Part shown: positions 14,829-24,035 of the stretch, piece after piece
Layout: each line of letters opens with the position of its first letter
How positions within the stretch are numbered: the stretch's first letter is position 1
Assembly: GCA_964645205.1 (NCBI GenBank)
Contig: CAZYBO010000004.1
Location: forward strand, 252,492-316,491
Length of the DNA stretch: 64,000 bases
Origin: CAZYBO01 sp964645205
GTDB lineage: Bacteria > Pseudomonadota > Alphaproteobacteria > Rickettsiales > SXRF01
Reading direction: 5' to 3'
Position numbers and translations under genes: made by a program
The notes under the pieces: generated by a model
Databases searched by the model: none
The model's input: the letters and a program-made list of their open reading frames with translations, nothing else
What the model was told of the DNA's origin: nothing

Positions 14829-16084
14829 CAGATCCGTTTAAAAATCAACGAGGCGTTTGTACCGCCGAACCCGAAGGAGTTGGACAGCGCGGCATTAATC
14901 GTGCGTTTTTTAGCAGTGTGGGCGACGAGATCGAGGTCGCAGCCGTCGGACGGATCGTCGAGATTGAGCGTGGGCGGCGCCACACCGTCATGCACGGCGA
15001 GGATGGAGAAAATCGCTTCCACCGCCCCGGCAGCGCCGAGCAGGTGGCCGATGGCCGATTTGGTGGACGACATGGAAAGTTTGTACGCATGGTCGCCGAA
15101 CAGGTTTTTCACCGCATGCAGCTCCAGCTCGTCGCCCAACGGCGTGGAAGTGCCGTGCGCGTTGATATAATCGATGTCGGTGGTGTTCAACTGCGCGCGC
15201 TTGAGCGCCGCCTGCATTGCACGGTACGCGCCTTCATGCCCCGGCGCCGGCGCCGTGATGTGGTATGCGTCACCCGACAGGCCGTAGCCGACGATTTCGG
15301 CATAGATTTTTGCGCCGCGCCTTTTGGCATGCTCATATTCTTCGAGCACGACGACGCCTGCGCCTTCGCCCATCACGAACCCGTCGCGACCTTTGTCCCA
15401 CGGGCGGGAGGCTTTGGACGGCGTGTCGTTAAAGCCGGTGGAGAGTGCGCGCGCGGCGGCAAACCCTGCGATCCCGGTACGGCAGATGGCTGCTTCCGCG
15501 CCGCCTGCCACCATCACATCAGCATCGCCGATCTGAATCAGGCGCGACGCATCGCCGATAGCATGCGCGCCGGTGGAACATGCGGTCACGACCGAGTGGT
15601 TAGGCCCCTTGAAGCCGTATTTGATGGAAAGCTGACCGGACGCAAGGTTGATCAGGCACGCGGGAATGAAAAACGGGCTGACGCGCTTCGTGCCTTTTTC
15701 GTTGATGAGCAGCACGGTTTCTTCGATGGCGCGCAAGCCGCCGATGCCGGAGCCGATCATCACGCCGGTGCGCTGGCGCGATTCGTCGTCTTCCGGTTTC
15801 CAGCCTGAATCTTCCACGGCCTGCGTAGCCGCGCCCATGGCGAAATGGATAAAATCATCCATTTTCTTCTGCTCTTTGGGCAGGATGTAATCGTCGGGAT
15901 TGAACTGACCCGGCTCCGTGCCGCGCGGCACTTCACCCGCGACCTTCGCAGGAAGTTCGCCCGTGTCGAAATGGGTGATGGGGCCGAGGCCGGAGCGCGA
16001 GGCGAGGATATTATCCCACGTCGTCTTGACACCGCAACCCAGCGGTGTAACCAGACCAAGCCCTGTGACGACGACGCGTCTCAT
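14828..16084 (-). CDS. fabF: Beta-ketoacyl-ACP synthase II
   Basis: 418 residues. It condenses malonyl-ACP with acyl-ACP in fatty-acid elongation. The Cys-His-His active site is present: VVTACSTGAHAIG (Cys), NAHGTSTPLGD (His) and SAIGHLLGAAGAVE (His). GFGGTNASLIF is the C-terminal signature. It lies 17 bases downstream of acpP and overlaps mltG by one base, in the order fabD, two unknown genes, fabG, acpP, fabF, mltG. Confidence 0.96.
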   Translation of the reverse strand: MRRVVVTGLGLVTPLGCGVKTTWDNILASRSGLGPITHFDTGELPAKVAGEVPRGTEPGQFNPDDYILPKEQKKMDDFIHFAMGAATQAVEDSGWKPEDDESRQRTGVMIGSGIGGLRAIEETVLLINEKGTKRVSPFFIPACLINLASGQLSIKYGFKGPNHSVVTACSTGAHAIGDASRLIQIGDADVMVAGGAEAAICRTGIAGFAAARALSTGFNDTPSKASRPWDKGRDGFVMGEGAGVVVLEEYEHAKRRGAKIYAEIVGYGLSGDAYHITAPAPGHEGAYRAMQAALKRAQLNTTDIDYINAHGTSTPLGDELELHAVKNLFGDHAYKLSMSSTKSAIGHLLGAAGAVEAIFSILAVHDGVAPPTLNLDDPSDGCDLDLVAHTAKKRTINAALSNSFGFGGTNASLIFKRI

Positions 16085-16101
16085 GCAAAATGACGGATGG
16101 A

Positions 16102-16344
16102 TTAAGCGGCTTTAGCGTGCTGCTGGATGTAGCTGATAGCATCCTGCAGGGTGAGGATCTTTTCAGCGGCATCATCGGGAATTTCGATGTTGAATTCTTC
16201 TTCAAACGCCATGACCAGCTCGACGGTGTCGAGGCTATCGGCGCCGAGATCGTCAATGAAGCTGGCTTCCGGCACTGCTTTTGCAGCATCGACACCGAGA
16301 TGTTCAACTACGATTTTCTTCACGCGTTCAGCAATATCAGTCAT
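16102..16344 (-). CDS. acpP: Acyl carrier protein
   Basis: 80 residues from ATG at 16344, which has AAAGGA about nine bases upstream; the ATG nine bases earlier overlaps that site. Strongly acidic, helical, with Ser37 in LGADSLDTVELV as the phosphopantetheine attachment site. It carries growing acyl chains for FabD, FabG and FabF, all encoded beside it. A separate promoter precedes it, as is common for this highly expressed gene. Confidence 0.96.
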   Translation of the reverse strand: MTDIAERVKKIVVEHLGVDAAKAVPEASFIDDLGADSLDTVELVMAFEEEFNIEIPDDAAEKILTLQDAISYIQQHAKAA

Positions 16345-16384
16345 GATGTCCATCCTTTATTAATTGCGATCAGTAGAGGCCGAG

Positions 16385-16412
16385 ACAATAACCATCCCGA
16401 TTGAAACGTCAA
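16385..16412 (-). promoter_or_regulatory. Putative acpP promoter
   Basis: On the minus strand TTGACG (16407-16412) and TATTGT (16385-16390) are 16 bases apart. Start of transcription would be near 16378, giving a leader of about 34 bases before acpP. It lies between acpP and the heptad repeat element that follows fabG. Confidence 0.6.
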
Positions 16413-16470
16413 GCTACAAAACGCCTATGCAGCGGTGGTAACATAAGCGGCTGGGTTTGGCTAGTAAATT

Positions 16471-16547
16471 AAGGCATTAGGCATTAGGCAACGGCTATGG
16501 GGGAAAGTTCTTTTTTACTTAAACCTAATGCCTAATAGCTAATGCCT
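16471..16547. repeat. Heptad inverted-repeat element A (fabG-acpP gap)
   Basis: The left arm is tandem GGCATTA (16473-16490) and the right arm tandem CCTAATG variants (16524-16547), each with period seven. ATTAGGCATTAGG at 16476-16488 is the exact reverse complement of 16524-16536. The right arm ends two bases before the fabG stop codon. The same heptamer, GGCATTA, builds element C. Confidence 0.85.
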
Positions 16548-16549
16548 CC

Positions 16550-17287
16550 CTACCCCATATACATTCCGCCGTTCACATGCAGCGTCTGCCCGGTAATATA
16601 AGCAGCTTCGTCGCTGGATAAAAACAATGCGCCCGCCGCGATGTCGTCGGAACTTCCCATGCGGCCGAGCGGAATATTGCTTTCGATGCGCGCTTTCTGC
16701 TCGGTGTTCAGCACTTCCGTCATCTGCGTGGCGATAAATCCAGGCGCGATACAGTTGACCGTAATGCCGCGCGAGGCGACTTCCTGCGCCAGCGATTTGC
16801 TCATGGCGGTAAGCCCGCCCTTGGACGCGCAATAGTTCGCCTGACCGGGATTGCCCGTCCAGCCGACCACCGACGTAATATAAATAATACGCCCGAAACG
16901 GCGCTTGATCATGCCGCGCATGGCGGCGCGCGATAATTTAAAACTGGCGGTTAAATTCACGTCGATCACCTGCTGCCATTCTTCGTCTTTCATGCGCAGC
17001 GTGAGATTGTCTTTGGTGACGCCGGCATTGCAGATGAGTATGTCGAGACCACCGAGTTTTTCTTCCGCTTCCTTGATGAGGGTTTCCACCGTATCAAGTT
17101 TGGACAGGTCGCAGGCGATAGGTACGGCGCGTTCGCCGAATGAGGCAACCAACGATTCCAGCTTCTCGATTTTGCTGCCCGAAACCGCGACGCTCGCGCC
17201 AGCCGCATGCAGTTTTTTTGCGATTGCGCCGCCGATGCCGCCGCTTGCGCCAGTGATGAGTGCTTTTTTACCGTTCAGTGTAAACAT
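16550..17287 (-). CDS. fabG: 3-oxoacyl-ACP reductase
   Basis: 245 residues from ATG at 17287; the frame extends upstream to 17428 but overlaps the preceding gene and lacks family similarity. It is an NADPH-dependent short-chain dehydrogenase that reduces 3-oxoacyl-ACP. LITGASGGIGGAIA binds the cofactor, ICNAGVTKDNL is the NAG motif, and SVVGWTGNPGQANYCASKGGL holds the Ser-Tyr-Lys catalytic set. It lies in the fab cluster upstream of acpP, separated by a heptad repeat element and the acpP promoter. Confidence 0.95.
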   Translation of the reverse strand: MFTLNGKKALITGASGGIGGAIAKKLHAAGASVAVSGSKIEKLESLVASFGERAVPIACDLSKLDTVETLIKEAEEKLGGLDILICNAGVTKDNLTLRMKDEEWQQVIDVNLTASFKLSRAAMRGMIKRRFGRIIYITSVVGWTGNPGQANYCASKGGLTAMSKSLAQEVASRGITVNCIAPGFIATQMTEVLNTEQKARIESNIPLGRMGSSDDIAAGALFLSSDEAAYITGQTLHVNGGMYMG

Positions 17288-17336
17288 GCAACGCTTATAA
17301 CGGCATTTGCAGCATGATGGCAAGTATGAAGTCGGA

Positions 17337-17729
17337 TTAACGCACCGCTGCGGATTGCGCTTTGAGCGTTTTTTCAACCGCACCATCGACCTTGCGCAGA
17401 AACGCCTCAGCCCCTTTTTTACCGACATTCAACCGTTCCGTAAGCAGCCACGCCGCATGTTCGCGGGTATCCGACGTTACCTGCTTGTAGTTCGTATCAT
17501 TGCCGCCTGCGCCCTGCTGCTGCACCAGCCGCTCGATATACTCATCGAGTTGGCGGGTGAGCACATCGCCGAAATGCGGAATAACGTATTTTCCTTCGGT
17601 GCCACCGCCTGCACGCTGCGCCAGCTTTTTGACAAGCGCCGCAGTGTGCCGCGCCACTACGGTCTTCGCGTCTACAGCCAGCACTTCAGGATCGCGCGCC
17701 GTCTTTTCCACCCATTTTTTAGTTGTCAT
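17337..17729 (-). CDS. Hypothetical protein, paralogue of the adjacent gene, inside the fab cluster
   Basis: 130 residues, predominantly helical and charged, no signal or membrane segment. KYVIPHFGDVLTRQLDEYIERLV (about residues 47-69) aligns with KFNIEHFSAKLEEQLELYASRRV in the upstream gene product, and AFLRKVDGAVEKTLKAQSAAVR at the C-terminus aligns with its tail, so the two arose by duplication. Gene spacing (18 bases) indicates co-transcription between fabD and fabG. I do not recognise a family; its place in the operon hints at a link to lipid metabolism, which is inference. Confidence 0.75.
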   Translation of the reverse strand: MTTKKWVEKTARDPEVLAVDAKTVVARHTAALVKKLAQRAGGGTEGKYVIPHFGDVLTRQLDEYIERLVQQQGAGGNDTNYKQVTSDTREHAAWLLTERLNVGKKGAEAFLRKVDGAVEKTLKAQSAAVR

Positions 17730-17747
17730 AGATGCCGATCAACCTTG

Positions 17748-18158
17748 CTATCTTGCAGCAGAGTGTTTTTTGTAAGGCGCAAGCGCACCGTCAATGATCG
17801 TGTCCGCCTTTTTAAGAAACTCCTTCGCTACCGCTTTCCCTGCATTCATCGTACTTTCGCCTTCGAGATACCACTGTGCGACGGCGCGCTCCTCTTTCGT
17901 TTGTTCCTTGTACGCCGCAAGATCAACATTGGCATTAAGGCCGATTTCTTCGTGAACGCGCCTGCTTGCGTACAGTTCGAGCTGCTCTTCGAGTTTCGCG
18001 CTGAAATGCTCAATATTAAATTTTTCTTTCCCGCCTTCAGTCACGCGGCTGACCACATCCTTGGTGAGTTTAACGGTTTTTTCTTGCAAGGAAGCGGCTA
18101 TCCCTCCGATTACATCGTCAAGTTTTATGCTTTTGGTATCTGGTTTCTCTTTAGCCAT
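17748..18158 (-). CDS. Hypothetical protein, paralogue of the adjacent gene, inside the fab cluster
   Basis: 136 residues, helical and highly charged, starting MAKEKPDTKSIKLDD. An HF..KLEEQLELY motif near residue 70 and EFLKKADTIIDGALAPY near the C-terminus are shared with the downstream paralogue. It begins 19 bases after the fabD stop. No catalytic motif is apparent; a structural or protein-binding role is possible. Not a shadow reading frame: it has its own AGGAGA ribosome-binding site and a close homologue beside it. Confidence 0.75.
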   Translation of the reverse strand: MAKEKPDTKSIKLDDVIGGIAASLQEKTVKLTKDVVSRVTEGGKEKFNIEHFSAKLEEQLELYASRRVHEEIGLNANVDLAAYKEQTKEERAVAQWYLEGESTMNAGKAVAKEFLKKADTIIDGALAPYKKHSAAR

Positions 18159-18177
18159 GCTATCTCCTGTTATCGTA

Positions 18178-19119
18178 TTACTCTGCCTTCACGAACGCAT
18201 CTAAATCCGCGGGCACGCCGACATTGAGCAGCGCAGCATTCGGGCAGATGCGCTTGGCGAGACCGGAGAGCACTTTGCCCGCACCGATTTCGATGAAGGT
18301 GGTGACGCCCTGCGAGTCCATATATTGCATCGATTCACGCCAGCGCACCATGCCGGTCACCTGATCGACGAGCAGCCTGCGCAGCGTTTCGGGATTGCTT
18401 TCCGCGCGTGCGGTCACGTTGGTGACGACCGGTACGCACGGCGCGCCGAACTTTGCCGCCGAGAGGGCTTCTTCCATCACGCCGGAAGCCGGAGCCATCA
18501 GCGGGCAGTGGAACGGGGCGCTTACTTCAAGCAATATGGCGCGCTTGGCACCTTTCGCCTTGGCAATATCAAGTGCGCGCTCGACGGCGGCGCGGGTGCC
18601 GCTTACCACCACCTGCCCGGGAGCGTTATCGTTGGCGACCGCGCATATATCGCCCTGCGCGGCTTCGGCGGCGATTTCCGCAGCCACCGGATAATCCACG
18701 CCGAGCAGCGCGGCCATCGCGCCGCGTCCGGGCGGCACGGCCTGTTGCATGGATTTACCGCGCAGGCGCAATAAGCGTGCGGCTTCACTGACAGACAGCG
18801 CACCGGCGGCGGCCAGCGCCGTATATTCCCCGAGCGAGTGCCCGGCTACGAATTTAGCCTGCGTGGGAATATCGAACCCGGTTTCGCCCTGCAATACCCG
18901 CAGCGCGGCGATAGATGTCGCCATCAAAGCGGGCTGGGCGTTTTCGGTCAGGGTAAGCTGATCCTGCGGGCCGTTGAATATCAGCGCGGAAAGTTTTTCG
19001 CCCAGCGCCGCGTCAACCTCGTCGAAAACGGCGCGGGCTGCCGGAAAACGGTCGGCCAGCTCCTTGCCCATGCCGACGATTTGCGAGCCCTGTCCGGGGA
19101 AAATCAATGCTGTATTCAT
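18178..19119 (-). CDS. fabD: Malonyl-CoA:ACP transacylase
   Basis: 313 residues from ATG at 19119 with AAAGGACGG just upstream. It transfers malonyl from CoA to ACP. FPGQGSQIVGMG opens the protein; GHSLGEYTAL carries nucleophile Ser95, and VSAPFHCPLM carries the catalytic His. It is the first gene of the minus-strand fab cluster and is divergent from rpsF; the 182-base gap presumably contains both promoters. Confidence 0.95.
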   Translation of the reverse strand: MNTALIFPGQGSQIVGMGKELADRFPAARAVFDEVDAALGEKLSALIFNGPQDQLTLTENAQPALMATSIAALRVLQGETGFDIPTQAKFVAGHSLGEYTALAAAGALSVSEAARLLRLRGKSMQQAVPPGRGAMAALLGVDYPVAAEIAAEAAQGDICAVANDNAPGQVVVSGTRAAVERALDIAKAKGAKRAILLEVSAPFHCPLMAPASGVMEEALSAAKFGAPCVPVVTNVTARAESNPETLRRLLVDQVTGMVRWRESMQYMDSQGVTTFIEIGAGKVLSGLAKRICPNAALLNVGVPADLDAFVKAE

Positions 19120-19301
19120 AATCCGTCCTTTGGTGCGAAGTGGTTTTTTCATAATTTTCTAAGGCAAGCTGCGATTATTAACCGATTGTTACATTTTACG
19201 CAACAATTCCGCTTGCTTTCCGGGGAAAAAAGGCTATTAGTTATAACCCTTTTTATGGGTAAGCGTGTATTGCGCTTTATATTTCAGGAGCTTATTAGAA
19301 A

Positions 19302-19706
19302 ATGCCGCTTTACGAAAGCACTATTATCGCACGTCAGGATCTTTCCCGTCAGGACGTCACCAAGATTGTCGACTCCCTCTGCGCCATCATCGAGCAGGGC
19401 GGCGGCAAGATTGTTAAAAACGAATATTGGGGTCTGCGCACGCTGGCGTACAAGATCGAAAAACACCGCAAAGGCCACTACGCCATGCTGGGTATCGACG
19501 CTTCGCCCGCAGCCATTAAAGAAATGGAACGCAACGTCCGCATCAACGAAGACATCGTTCGCGCGCTGACCATCCGTGTAGACGCGCTCGACGAAGCGCC
19601 GTCGGTCATGCTGCAGCAGGCGCGCGGCCGCGATGAATCCTATGCATCCGATGACATGCCGCCTGTGGCCATTGCTGCGGCAGGCTCCGTCAGCGAAGCT
19701 ATTTAA
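19302..19706 (+). CDS. rpsF: 30S ribosomal protein S6
   Basis: 134 residues. It starts MPLYESTIIARQDLS and contains the conserved GLRTLAYKIEKHRKGHYAMLGI block; the C-terminal tail of about 30 residues is acidic and variable, as in other proteobacteria. AGGAG precedes the ATG. First gene of rpsF-rpsR-DUF2232-rplI. S6 binds S18 on the platform of the small subunit. Confidence 0.96.
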   Translation: MPLYESTIIARQDLSRQDVTKIVDSLCAIIEQGGGKIVKNEYWGLRTLAYKIEKHRKGHYAMLGIDASPAAIKEMERNVRINEDIVRALTIRVDALDEAPSVMLQQARGRDESYASDDMPPVAIAAAGSVSEAI

Positions 19707-19720
19707 GTAAGGAACGAGCC

Positions 19721-19978
19721 ATGATGAGACCCAATGACAGTGCAGCCGGCGCAGGACGCAAAGTATTTTTCCGCCGCAAAAAGACCTGCCCGCTGACCGG
19801 CGCTAACGCCCCGAAGATCGACTATAAGGACGTAAAACTCCTGTCGCGCTTCATCTCCGAACGCGGGAAGATCCTCCCCAGCCGCATCACGTCGGTGTCG
19901 CACAAAAAGCAGCGTGAACTTGCCGCCGCTATCAAGCGCGCGCGCAATCTCGCCCTGCTGCCGTTCGTGACCCGCTAG
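19721..19978 (+). CDS. rpsR: 30S ribosomal protein S18
   Basis: 85 residues. KTCPLTGANAPKIDYKDVKLLSRFISERGKI and KKQRELAAAIKRARNLALLPFV are standard S18 blocks. It starts ATGATG; either ATG may be used, the first being closer to AAGGAACGAG. It lies 14 bases after rpsF. Confidence 0.96.
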   Translation: MMRPNDSAAGAGRKVFFRRKKTCPLTGANAPKIDYKDVKLLSRFISERGKILPSRITSVSHKKQRELAAAIKRARNLALLPFVTR

Positions 19979-19984
19979 GCGCGC

Positions 19985-20908
19985 TTGGGCGCCTCGCACC
20001 TGCCTGTTCTTGCCGCCGGCCTGTTTTCCGCCGGCCTGTTTATGGCGCTCGCGTGGCTAGGGCTCGGCTTTTTATTCCTTTTTCTCTCCACCCTCCCGCT
20101 ATTTGCTGTCGGCCTCGGCAAACGTTCGTCTTTTGCGCTATACAGCGCGTTGGTGGCGATGCTTGCCATCAGCCTGTTCAACGGCGTTTCGCTGGGCATG
20201 ACCTACCTGCTGATGTTCGGCCTGCCTTCATGGTATCTCGCGCGGCAAAGCCTGTTGTGGCGTCCGGCGTCCGACAATCCGCAGGCGCGCGAGTGGTTTC
20301 CCATCGGTGAGGCGATCACGTGGCTTTCGCTGGCAGGCTGCCTGTTTTTCGCCTGCATCCTGCTATACCTTTCCACGCTGCCTGAAGGCATCGGCGGCAC
20401 GGTCGCACAATTCACGCAGGACGCCCTCAAAGGCATGGACGCGGAATATCGCGACATGGTGGAGCGTTTCATGGGCGTCTGGTCGTTTCTGATTTTCCCC
20501 TCCACCCTTTGGCTGTGGGCGATCGCGCTTTATGGACACGCATGGCTGGCCAACCGCATGCTGGTCAAGAAATCCGTGCATATCCGCCCCGATTTCGCGG
20601 TGACGGAGTTTTCCATACCCACCGCAATGCTTGCGATGCTCGCGCTGGCGGCGCTGATGTCGCTGATAACGGACGCATCGTGGCAGTTTGCCGGAAAATC
20701 GCTGCTGATCGCCCTGCTCCTGCCCTATTGCTTCTCCGGCGCGGCCATTATGCACGCAGCCAGCCAATCATGGCCGAACCGACGGTTTTTCCTGTCTTTT
20801 ATCTATTTTATGACTTTCGCCCTGCTATGGCCTGCCCTGATCCTCTCGGGCATGGGTATCTGGCGGCAGATTAAACGCTTGTCATCAGCTGCGAGTTCGT
20901 CTAAGTAG
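19985..20908 (+). CDS. DUF2232 membrane protein
   Basis: 307 residues with about eight hydrophobic segments. In alphaproteobacteria a DUF2232 protein regularly sits between rpsR and rplI, and the sequence fits that family; its function is not established. The only early start is TTG at 19985, six bases after the rpsR stop and without a clear ribosome-binding site, so initiation may rely on coupling, or the true start may be a little downstream. Confidence 0.82.
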   Translation: MGASHLPVLAAGLFSAGLFMALAWLGLGFLFLFLSTLPLFAVGLGKRSSFALYSALVAMLAISLFNGVSLGMTYLLMFGLPSWYLARQSLLWRPASDNPQAREWFPIGEAITWLSLAGCLFFACILLYLSTLPEGIGGTVAQFTQDALKGMDAEYRDMVERFMGVWSFLIFPSTLWLWAIALYGHAWLANRMLVKKSVHIRPDFAVTEFSIPTAMLAMLALAALMSLITDASWQFAGKSLLIALLLPYCFSGAAIMHAASQSWPNRRFFLSFIYFMTFALLWPALILSGMGIWRQIKRLSSAASSSK

Positions 20909-20949
20909 GTAGCCCCTTAAAATTGTTTAGCGCCTAAAGGAGCAAGGTC

Positions 20950-21411
20950 ATGGAAGTCATTTTACTCGAGCGTATCAACCGTCTGGGCGGCATCGGCGAT
21001 CTCGTCAAAGTTCGCAACGGCTATGCGCGGAATTTCCTGATCCCGATGAAAAAAGCCCTGCGCGCGTCGGAAGAAAGCCGCAAGGTGTTTGAAGAACGCC
21101 GCCACCAGATCGAAGCGCAGAACGCCGCCGCCAAAGCCGCTGCCGAAACCGTCGCCAAGACGCTCAACGGCGTCACGCTCACCATGGTGCGCCAGGCCAG
21201 CCAGGACGGTAAGCTCTACGGTTCCATCGCCGTGCGCGACGTTGCCGATGCGCTGAAAGAAGCCGGCCACAGCATCGCCAAGAGCCAGATCGTCATGGGC
21301 AGCGTAATCAAGAAAACCGGCGAATACGCGATCCGTATTTCGCTGCATGCCGACGTTGCGATCAACATCACCCTGAACGTAGCGCGCGTCGAAAGCGAAG
21401 CCGCAGAATAA
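20950..21411 (+). CDS. rplI: 50S ribosomal protein L9
   Basis: 153 residues. MEVILLERINRLGGIGDLVKVRNGYARNFLIP is the conserved N-terminal RNA-binding domain, followed by the long linking helix and the C-terminal domain with GSVIKKTGEYAIRISLHADV. AAAGGAGCAAGGTC precedes the ATG. Last ribosomal gene of this cluster. Confidence 0.96.
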   Translation: MEVILLERINRLGGIGDLVKVRNGYARNFLIPMKKALRASEESRKVFEERRHQIEAQNAAAKAAAETVAKTLNGVTLTMVRQASQDGKLYGSIAVRDVADALKEAGHSIAKSQIVMGSVIKKTGEYAIRISLHADVAINITLNVARVESEAAE

Positions 21412-21479
21412 TTGCGTTGCGACTTAAATTTTTTTAGTCTCTAATCGGGTTCTGGGTATTTTCTCACCGGTTGTGGACT

Positions 21480-22991
21480 ATGGCTTTACTGTTGAACGCA
21501 GAACCTGAAGTTTCGCGCGCGGATGACGGCGCAAACGCACCCTATCGCGAAGCCCCCTGCAATATCGAAGCCGAACAAGCGCTGCTGGGCGCGCTTCTCG
21601 TCAATAACGAAGCCCTCCAGCATATCGGGGACCAGCTGCGCGCTTCGCATTTCTACGAGCCCCTGCACCAGCGCATTTTCGACGCCATCCACAAATTCAA
21701 CAGCAAGGGGCAGATCGCCAACCCGGTCACGCTCAAACATTATTTCGATCAGGATGAGGCGCTGTCCGACATCGGCGGCGGCGCGTACCTAACCAAGCTC
21801 GCGGCATCCGCCGTCACGGTGATCAACATCGCCGATTACAGCCACATGATCTACGACCTCGCGCTCAAGCGCAGCCTAATTGCCATCGGCGAGGAAGTCG
21901 TCAACAACGCGTTCCAGCACAAGATCGACATACCTGCCATGCAGCAAATCGAAGGCGCGGAGCAGAAACTGTTTTCCCTTTCCGTCGAGGGCACGGGCGA
22001 TAGCGGCTTCCGCGCCATCCGCCATTCGCTGGTCGGTGCGATCAAGCACGCCGAGTTCGCATTCAAGCATAACGGCGTCGTCGGCCTTACCACCGGGCTG
22101 CTCGAAATGGATAAGCTCCTCGGCGGTCTCCAGCGTTCCGATTTATTGATTCTGGCAGGTCGTCCCTCGATGGGGAAAACGGCGCTGGCCACCAACATCG
22201 CTTACAATGCCTGCGCCTTCCTCGCGCAGGAAGCGCAGAAAAAAGGACAAAGCCCGAAAGAAGCGGGCAGCGTCGGGTTTTTCTCGCTTGAAATGTCGGC
22301 GGAACAATTATCCGCACGTCTGTTGTCGTCGGCGAGCAAGCTCAACTCGTCCAAGATTTTCAACGGCCGCATTTCTTCGGAAGAATTCGCGCATCTTGTG
22401 CGCACGAGCAACGAAATGGCGAGGATGCCGTTCTTCATCGACGACACACCCGCGCTTTCCATCTCCGGCCTGCGCACGCGCGCGCGGCGGCTCAAGCGCA
22501 TGAACAACCTCAAGCTGCTCGTGGTGGATTATCTCCAGCTCGTGCGCGGACACGCCTCGCTCGCGCAGAACAACCGCGTGCAGGAAGTCTCGGAGATCAC
22601 GCAGGGGCTCAAAGCCATCGCCAAGGAGTTGGACATACCGGTCATCGCGCTGTCGCAGCTATCGCGCGCAGTCGAGCAGCGCGGCACAAAACCGCGCGAT
22701 AAAATTCCCCAGCTTGCCGATCTTCGCGATTCGGGCAGCATCGAGCAGGACGCCGACGTGGTGATGTTCATCTACCGCGAAGAATATTACATCGGCCGCG
22801 AACAGCCCAAGGAAGGCACGCCCGAGCACGCCACCTGGCAGGTGGACATGAACCGCGTGATGAACGTCGCTGAAGTCATCATCGCCAAGCACCGCAACGG
22901 TCCGATCGGGAACATCAAGCTGCATTTCGACAGCAACCTCACGCAATTCGGCAACCTCGCGGAAGGCTATGCAATGGAAGAAACCCATTAG
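21480..22991 (+). CDS. dnaB: Replicative DNA helicase
   Basis: 503 residues from ATG at 21480; TTG at 21471 would add three residues. It unwinds DNA at the replication fork. The N-terminal domain (EAEQALLGALLVNNEAL) is followed by the RecA-like motor with GRPSMGKTALATN (Walker A), FFSLEMSAEQLSARLLS, VVDYLQLVRG (Walker B) and the SQLSRAVEQR arginine/sensor region. No intein is present. It lies downstream of rplI and upstream of alr, which starts seven bases later. Confidence 0.95.
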   Translation: MALLLNAEPEVSRADDGANAPYREAPCNIEAEQALLGALLVNNEALQHIGDQLRASHFYEPLHQRIFDAIHKFNSKGQIANPVTLKHYFDQDEALSDIGGGAYLTKLAASAVTVINIADYSHMIYDLALKRSLIAIGEEVVNNAFQHKIDIPAMQQIEGAEQKLFSLSVEGTGDSGFRAIRHSLVGAIKHAEFAFKHNGVVGLTTGLLEMDKLLGGLQRSDLLILAGRPSMGKTALATNIAYNACAFLAQEAQKKGQSPKEAGSVGFFSLEMSAEQLSARLLSSASKLNSSKIFNGRISSEEFAHLVRTSNEMARMPFFIDDTPALSISGLRTRARRLKRMNNLKLLVVDYLQLVRGHASLAQNNRVQEVSEITQGLKAIAKELDIPVIALSQLSRAVEQRGTKPRDKIPQLADLRDSGSIEQDADVVMFIYREEYYIGREQPKEGTPEHATWQVDMNRVMNVAEVIIAKHRNGPIGNIKLHFDSNLTQFGNLAEGYAMEETH

Positions 22992-22997
22992 CCGCCC

Positions 22998-24035
22998 ATG
23001 AACACCGCCACCCTTGCCGTAAGCCTCCCTGCCCTTGCCGCCAATTACCGCCTGCTCGCCGCACGGCACGCAGGCGCGGAATGCGCCGCCGTCGTGAAAG
23101 CCAACGCTTACGGGCTAGGCGTGGAAGAAGTGAGCAAAGCGCTTGCTGCCAACGGCTGCAAAACCTTCTTCGTCGCCACTCTCGCTGAAGCCGTCGAGTT
23201 GCGCGGCTTCCTGCCAGATAGCCTCATCGCCGTATTCAGCGGCGTGCTGCCGGGCGAGGAGCGCGAATACGCGCAGCACCGCCTCACGCCCGTCATCAAC
23301 GACCCCGCGCAGATCGAACGCGTGCAGGACAACGCCATCCTGCATATCGACACCGGCATGACGCGCCTTGGCATCACCGAATCCGACCTTACGCGCCTGC
23401 CCGCTTCGTTTCGCCCGGCTATCGTCATGTCCCACCTCGCCTGCGCCAGCATGCCTGCGCATGCGAAAAACGCCGAGCAGCTGGCGCGATTTAAAATAGC
23501 GCTCGCGCAGTTTCCGGGCGCAAAAGCGAGCCTCGCCAATTCCGCAGGGTTATTCCTCTCGCCGGATTTCCATTTCGACATCGCACGCCCCGGCTGCGCG
23601 CTCTACGGCATCAATCCCGGCGAGGACGGCAGCATCAATCCGATGCAGCACGTCGCCACCCTGTCCGCGCCGATCCTGCAACTGCGTACGCTCGACCGCA
23701 ACGAAACCGTAGGCTACGGCGCTACCTACCCCTCCCCTAAAGCCAGCCGTATCGCAGTCACCGGTATCGGCTATTCCGACGGCATGTTCCGCTCGCTCGG
23801 AAACAAAGGTTTCGCCCATATCGCAGGCCATAAGGTGCCGTTTGCAGGCCGCGTGTCGATGGACATGATCGCGCTCGATGTCAGCGCCATCCCCGAAGCC
23901 CTCATCACCCAAGCCACCCGCGCCGAATTCATCAACGCGCAGCACACGGTGGACGATCTGGCCGAAGAGTGCGGCACCATCGGCTATGAAATTTTCACGC
24001 GCATCGGGCGGAGGGTAAAACGGGTGTACAGTTGA
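22998..24035 (+). CDS. alr: Alanine racemase
   Basis: 345 residues. It makes D-alanine for peptidoglycan with pyridoxal phosphate. VVKANAYGLG carries the cofactor lysine, Lys34; LHIDTGMTRLG and ETVGYGATY (catalytic Tyr) follow, and RVSMDMIALDVS is the C-terminal signature. The N-terminus is slightly shorter than in E. coli Alr. The stop codon lies inside the left arm of heptad repeat element B. Confidence 0.93.
   Translation: MNTATLAVSLPALAANYRLLAARHAGAECAAVVKANAYGLGVEEVSKALAANGCKTFFVATLAEAVELRGFLPDSLIAVFSGVLPGEEREYAQHRLTPVINDPAQIERVQDNAILHIDTGMTRLGITESDLTRLPASFRPAIVMSHLACASMPAHAKNAEQLARFKIALAQFPGAKASLANSAGLFLSPDFHFDIARPGCALYGINPGEDGSINPMQHVATLSAPILQLRTLDRNETVGYGATYPSPKASRIAVTGIGYSDGMFRSLGNKGFAHIAGHKVPFAGRVSMDMIALDVSAIPEALITQATRAEFINAQHTVDDLAEECGTIGYEIFTRIGRRVKRVYS

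Noticed and set aside
14765..15808. 347-codon open frame opposite fabF
   Set aside because: Antisense to a complete fabF; no family resemblance.
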